A DNA stretch of 10,341 nt from Ichthyophonus hoferi (Eukaryota; Opisthokonta; Ichthyosporea; Ichthyophonida; Ichthyophonidae): assembly GCA_002751075.1 (NCBI GenBank), contig NAOQ01001185.1, positions 1-10,341 of the forward strand, in the 5' to 3' direction. The position numbers and the translations under genes are program-made. Below the pieces are notes generated by a model. The model ran no database searches and was not told where the DNA came from. It worked only from the letters and a program-made list of their open reading frames with translations. Positions within the stretch are counted from its first letter, which is position 1. Each line of letters opens with the position of its first letter. Positions 8,801 through 10,341 of this stretch are shown here, piece by piece.

Positions 8801-10169
8801 ATATACACAGCGACATGAATGATATTTTTATTTGACTTTATAGATATATCTACTTTAAAACGATAATTATTATAAAACCACATCTTTGTTCTACAGATAT
8901 CAATACTGGCTCATTAAAATACACCTATGGATTTCTTCACAGATCCATAAACACTTTCTTTTGATTTTCAGTCACTGTTTACTAAGTTATAAACCTTGGC
9001 CTCTAGTGCGATTATCATATACATTCTAATCACTCAAAGGAATACCAAGTATACATACACTCACACTTATTCTGCTCTCAGAACGTTGACGATTATTCTG
9101 CCGAAAAATTCAAACGTTCTACTGTTATACCCAAAACACTTAATCCAGAATGGGAGAATGAGATATTTGAATTGTAGGTAGTTATGGATTTATGATATAT
9201 ACGGTTTGCTGTATATAGTGTCTGCGTTAATTATTTCTCATTTATTTCTCATTTATTTTAATTATAAACCACTTTTGTTTAGGAATGCTAAACTTGCTCA
9301 TTTACAATTTTTATTTCTGTTTATTGAAAATTTAAAAAAATGTACATGTAACAACAGCAAGAATATACTTGCACAGATGTATACATATTTGTTCCTGATT
9401 TACGCATCTACTTACATTTTTATATATATTGATACACCCATACATATAAATGTACGTACATATACATATACATTTGAACGCATATGTGATCACCAACTAA
9501 CCCATTGTTTAATGGAACAGTATTGTCAAAGATCCCCAGAACACAAAGTTTTTAATTGATTTTTGGTAAGTGCCAGTTTTGGTTTGTTTGAATGTATATA
9601 AATAATTGACATAGCGCTTCAAATGTTTAATTATTTTTCGTCATAGGTACACAATGTTTGATATTGCGACTCCATATAAATAAGTATATATGCGGCAGAA
9701 AATCAAATATATACATTTGAATTGGTAAGTACTATAAGAAAAACAGCGGAAATGAGGCTGAAGCTTGTGTCGAGTTAAAGAGCAAGAAAAAATACACGTG
9801 AAAGAAGAAAAAAAAAGGCATCTAACAGAAACAATTAGGGAGAAAATGGAAACCGACTAAGCATGTTTTGGTTTATGTATGCATGCCTATATATGTTTGT
9901 GTATAGAAGTATATAGTTGTTCATGGTTATGTTCGTATGTATACATATATACATTTATATATAATGGTATAAAAATGTGCATATTCAACCAACATATAGA
10001 GGATATCAAGATATTAACACTTATCGTGATTGGCCGATAGGGACTCTGACGACGAGGAATGGACCAATAAGCTCAGTAATTGCGGCCAAGGTGCCAATGA
10101 TGACTTTTTGGGTCGCCTAAGCATACCACTTGCTAGTTTGACAAGTACAAATATGCGACGTTGGTGGAC
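5704..10169 (+). CDS. BAIAP3: BAIAP3/Munc13-4-like C2-domain protein, nine exons, 3' partial
   Basis: The exons are 5704-5805, 6422-6496, 6696-6761, 7224-7442, 7719-7770, 8466-8515, 9082-9173, 9521-9565 and 10041-10169. All introns begin GT and end AG, and the frame stays open throughout (830 bases, 276 full codons). Residues 1-81 are charged and probably helical, and residues 82-150 form a helical segment. A C2 domain starts near residue 152, with GTSDPYC at 172-178, KTLNPEW near 206-212, WDSD at 234-237 and DDFLG at 254-258. Asp169, 175, 235, 237 and 255 occupy the five Ca2+-ligand positions of C2 domains. A helical segment before the C2, a long third Ca2+ loop and a DDFLG..IP ending followed by RWW match the N-terminal C2 of BAIAP3 and Munc13-4. 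Those proteins prime vesicles for Ca2+-triggered release. The MUN region and second C2 should lie to the right. Another C2 family is possible but fits less well. Confidence 0.7.
6422..6496 (+). CDS. Exon 2 of the C2 gene, acidic helix
   Basis: Twenty-five residues, beginning DAIEDDIDAVQRQL and ending FDNEEQ, phase 0 at both ends. The acceptor is TTAAATATTAG and the donor CAG|GTTGGA. The sequence is acidic and leucine-containing, which suggests a helix. Both exon 1 and exon 2 end in a Glu-Gln pair before the donor, because CAG|GT is the splice consensus. Confidence 0.6.
6559..6596 (+). repeat. ATATACAT microsatellite in intron 2
   Basis: Three exact 8-base units (6567-6590) plus degenerate flanks. 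It belongs to the ACAT/ATAT family of simple repeats scattered through the introns of this gene. Confidence 0.8.
6696..6761 (+). CDS. Exon 3 of the C2 gene, basic helix
   Basis: Twenty-two residues, beginning RIELKNDYQLADKRARKK, phase 0 at both ends. The acceptor is GATATTTAG and the donor TAT|GTAAGT, which is a full consensus. The strongly basic KRARKK cluster follows the acidic exon 2 segment and could contact acidic lipids or form a coiled helix. That is inference. Confidence 0.6.
7061..7114 (+). repeat. ACAT/ACAC-rich simple repeat in intron 3
   Basis: Irregular CATA and CACA units, bounded by the self-complementary words ATGTACAT at each end (near 7062-7069 and 7106-7113). Confidence 0.7.
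7224..7442 (+). CDS. Exon 4 of the C2 gene, helical pre-C2 segment
   Basis: Seventy-three residues starting LQLLHLATQTIFDW after a TATATTCTCAG acceptor. The AERLLKFLCDVFVYS and VSVEQFTQVLQEEYEF stretches align in layout with the helical segment that precedes the first C2 domain of Munc13-4 and BAIAP3. The 3' end is the weakest junction of the model. Exon 5 requires phase 0, and the only phase-0 GT nearby is ACA|GTCCAT, a poor donor. Reading on past it meets a stop (TAA) at 7464-7466, so an unspliced transcript would end after seven further residues. Confidence 0.65.
7719..7770 (+). CDS. Exon 5 of the C2 gene, start of C2 domain
   Basis: Seventeen residues plus one base. AMHTVLRGRNLLAKDMG is the first strand and first Ca2+ loop of a C2 domain, comparable to the ATVKQAKGILGKD segment of Munc13-4. 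The acceptor ACTAATTAG is forced, because TAG at 7716-7718 is an in-frame stop in this reading frame. The donor is GGCG|GTGAGA. The exon ends in phase 1, and its last G joins GC of the next exon to make Gly. Confidence 0.75.
7807..7853 (+). repeat. ACAT/CACA simple repeat in intron 5
   Basis: Degenerate ACATAT and CATACA units within the intron between exons 5 and 6. They extend the open frame that starts inside exon 5 but are not coding. Confidence 0.65.
8418..8456 (+). repeat. 16-base tandem duplication before exon 6
   Basis: ATCACTCACCTATGAC occurs at 8418-8433 and again at 8434-8449, followed by a partial copy (ATTACTC) to 8456. It ends nine bases before the exon 6 acceptor, so it covers the expected branch-point zone. 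CTCAC and CTATGAC resemble branch-site words. Confidence 0.85.
8466..8515 (+). CDS. Exon 6 of the C2 gene, SDPYC motif
   Basis: With the base carried over from exon 5 it codes GTSDPYCQIGLLPLSVD. SDPYC is the hallmark second Ca2+-ligand motif of C2 domains. The acceptor is TCGTCTCACAG and the donor GAT|GTAAGT, both strong. At 50 bases it is too short to be seen as an open frame, but the phase match with exon 5 restores the usual D-x-x-G-x-S-D-P-Y pattern. A 16-base duplication lies just upstream of the acceptor. Confidence 0.8.
8706..8740 (+). repeat. CTGT/CTAC/CTAT tetranucleotide repeat in intron 6
   Basis: A degenerate microsatellite of CTGT, CTAC, CTAT units between exons 6 and 7. Confidence 0.75.
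9082..9173 (+). CDS. Exon 7 of the C2 gene, NPEW motif
   Basis: Thirty residues plus two bases, beginning NVDDYSAEKFKR and containing KTLNPEWENEIFE. The TLNP-x-W-x-E-x-F pattern is the conserved centre of C2 domains, preceded by a basic strand (KFKRS). The acceptor is TCTGCTCTCAG. The donor is GAATT|GTAGGT, leaving phase 2; a second GT four bases on would pass an in-frame TAG and is rejected. Confidence 0.8.
9232..9259 (+). repeat. Short 11-base tandem repeat in intron 7
   Basis: The word TTATTTCTCAT recurs at a period of 11 bases for a little over two copies. Confidence 0.6.
9431..9474 (+). repeat. ACAT/GTAC simple repeat in intron 7
   Basis: ACATAT units containing the palindrome TGTACGTACA (9451-9460), about 45 bases upstream of exon 8. 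Confidence 0.65.
9521..9565 (+). CDS. Exon 8 of the C2 gene
   Basis: A 45-base exon. Joined in phase 2 it gives FIVKDPQNTKFLIDFW, which matches the C2 strand leading into the third Ca2+ loop (compare F..E.ED..N..FHLDMWD in Munc13-4). The acceptor is TGGAACAG and the donor TTTTG|GTAAGT. The closing Trp codon is split between this exon and the next. Confidence 0.78.
9872..9962 (+). repeat. TATGTA-type simple repeat in intron 8
   Basis: A degenerate TATG/TATA repeat zone in the intron between exons 8 and 9, the opposite-strand form of the ACAT repeats in the other introns. Confidence 0.6.
10041..10169 (+). CDS. Exon 9 of the C2 gene, third Ca2+ loop
   Basis: After completing Trp it codes DSDDEEW, a polar loop, then NDDFLGRLSIPLASL and an MRRWW segment. 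WDSD and DDFLG supply the last Ca2+ ligands. The loop between them is much longer than in synaptotagmins, as in BAIAP3 and Munc13-4. The donor is most likely AC|GTATGT at 10170 (phase 2), placing Thr after Trp-Trp. An alternative TAT|GTTAGA at 10174 would give phase 0. The end of the domain and the rest of the gene lie beyond the window. Confidence 0.78.
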
Positions 10170-10225
10170 GTATGTTAGAATATAATGGGATGGGAAGCAT
10201 GGGTGTTATAGAATGATTTACTATA

Positions 10226-10341
10226 TTTATAGTATAGTGTATAGTCTAGTGTATATAGTATAGTGTATAGTCTAGTGTATATAGTATAGTGCATAGTCTA
10301 GTGTATATAGTATAGTGTATAGTCTAGTGTATAGTCTAGTG
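10226..10341 (+). repeat. 26-base compound tandem repeat running off the window
   Basis: The array alternates a 12-base word (GTATAGTCTAGT) with a 14-base word (GTATATAGTATAGT). The 12-mers are at 10239, 10265, 10291 (one base changed), 10317 and 10329; the 14-mers are at 10251, 10277 and 10303. The last two 12-mers are adjacent without a 14-mer. It lies about 55 bases into the intron after exon 9 and continues past the edge. Confidence 0.9.

Noticed and set aside
9206-9559. Open frame of 117 codons covering exon 8
   Set aside because: It is in a different frame from the coding frame of exon 8 and consists of low-complexity intron translation rich in Tyr, Ile and Thr.
10226-10341. CRISPR-like array
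   Set aside because: The units are directly adjacent with no unique spacers, so it is a simple tandem repeat in a eukaryotic intron.

Overview
This is AT-rich eukaryotic DNA with no bacterial-style operon structure. The + strand carries a gene in short exons (45 to 219 bases) separated by introns of about 200 to 700 bases with GT..AG ends. The introns hold many ATATACAT/ACAT-type simple repeats. The composition, intron style and repeats recall a flatworm such as a schistosome-like trematode. That is an inference from texture, not a proven identity.

Left part (about 1-2300): the 3' half of an old Ty1/Copia retrotransposon on the + strand. Reverse transcriptase can be recognised from about 241 to 1000 and RNase H from about 1085 to 1720. 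A polypurine tract follows at 1884-1893, and a 3' LTR begins TGTTG at 1894. The LTR holds a TATA box and two hairpins. The copy is degraded in many places, and its 5' half is outside the window or lost.

Middle part (about 2300-5700): 3.4 kb of AT-rich DNA in which I can support no gene. It holds a small GC-rich hairpin near 4473, a 16-base palindrome and a TTGG repeat. It could be intergenic or a long upstream intron.

Right part (5704 to at least 10169): nine consecutive exons of one host gene, which long-ORF scanning largely misses because most exons code for fewer than 35 residues. Phases match at every junction, giving 276 complete codons. The protein has a charged helical N-terminal part, a helical segment and an almost complete C2 domain. 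The C2 domain carries KD, SDPYC, NPEW, WDSD and DDFLG motifs. Order and loop layout match the N-terminal C2 domain of the Munc13-4/BAIAP3 family, which acts in Ca2+-triggered vesicle priming and exocytosis. The MUN region and second C2 domain expected in that family would lie beyond the right edge. The window ends in a 26-base tandem repeat just inside the next intron.

I do not see a clearly new biological system. The most valuable content is the hidden multi-exon C2 gene, with some splice-level oddities, and the fossil Copia element beside it.
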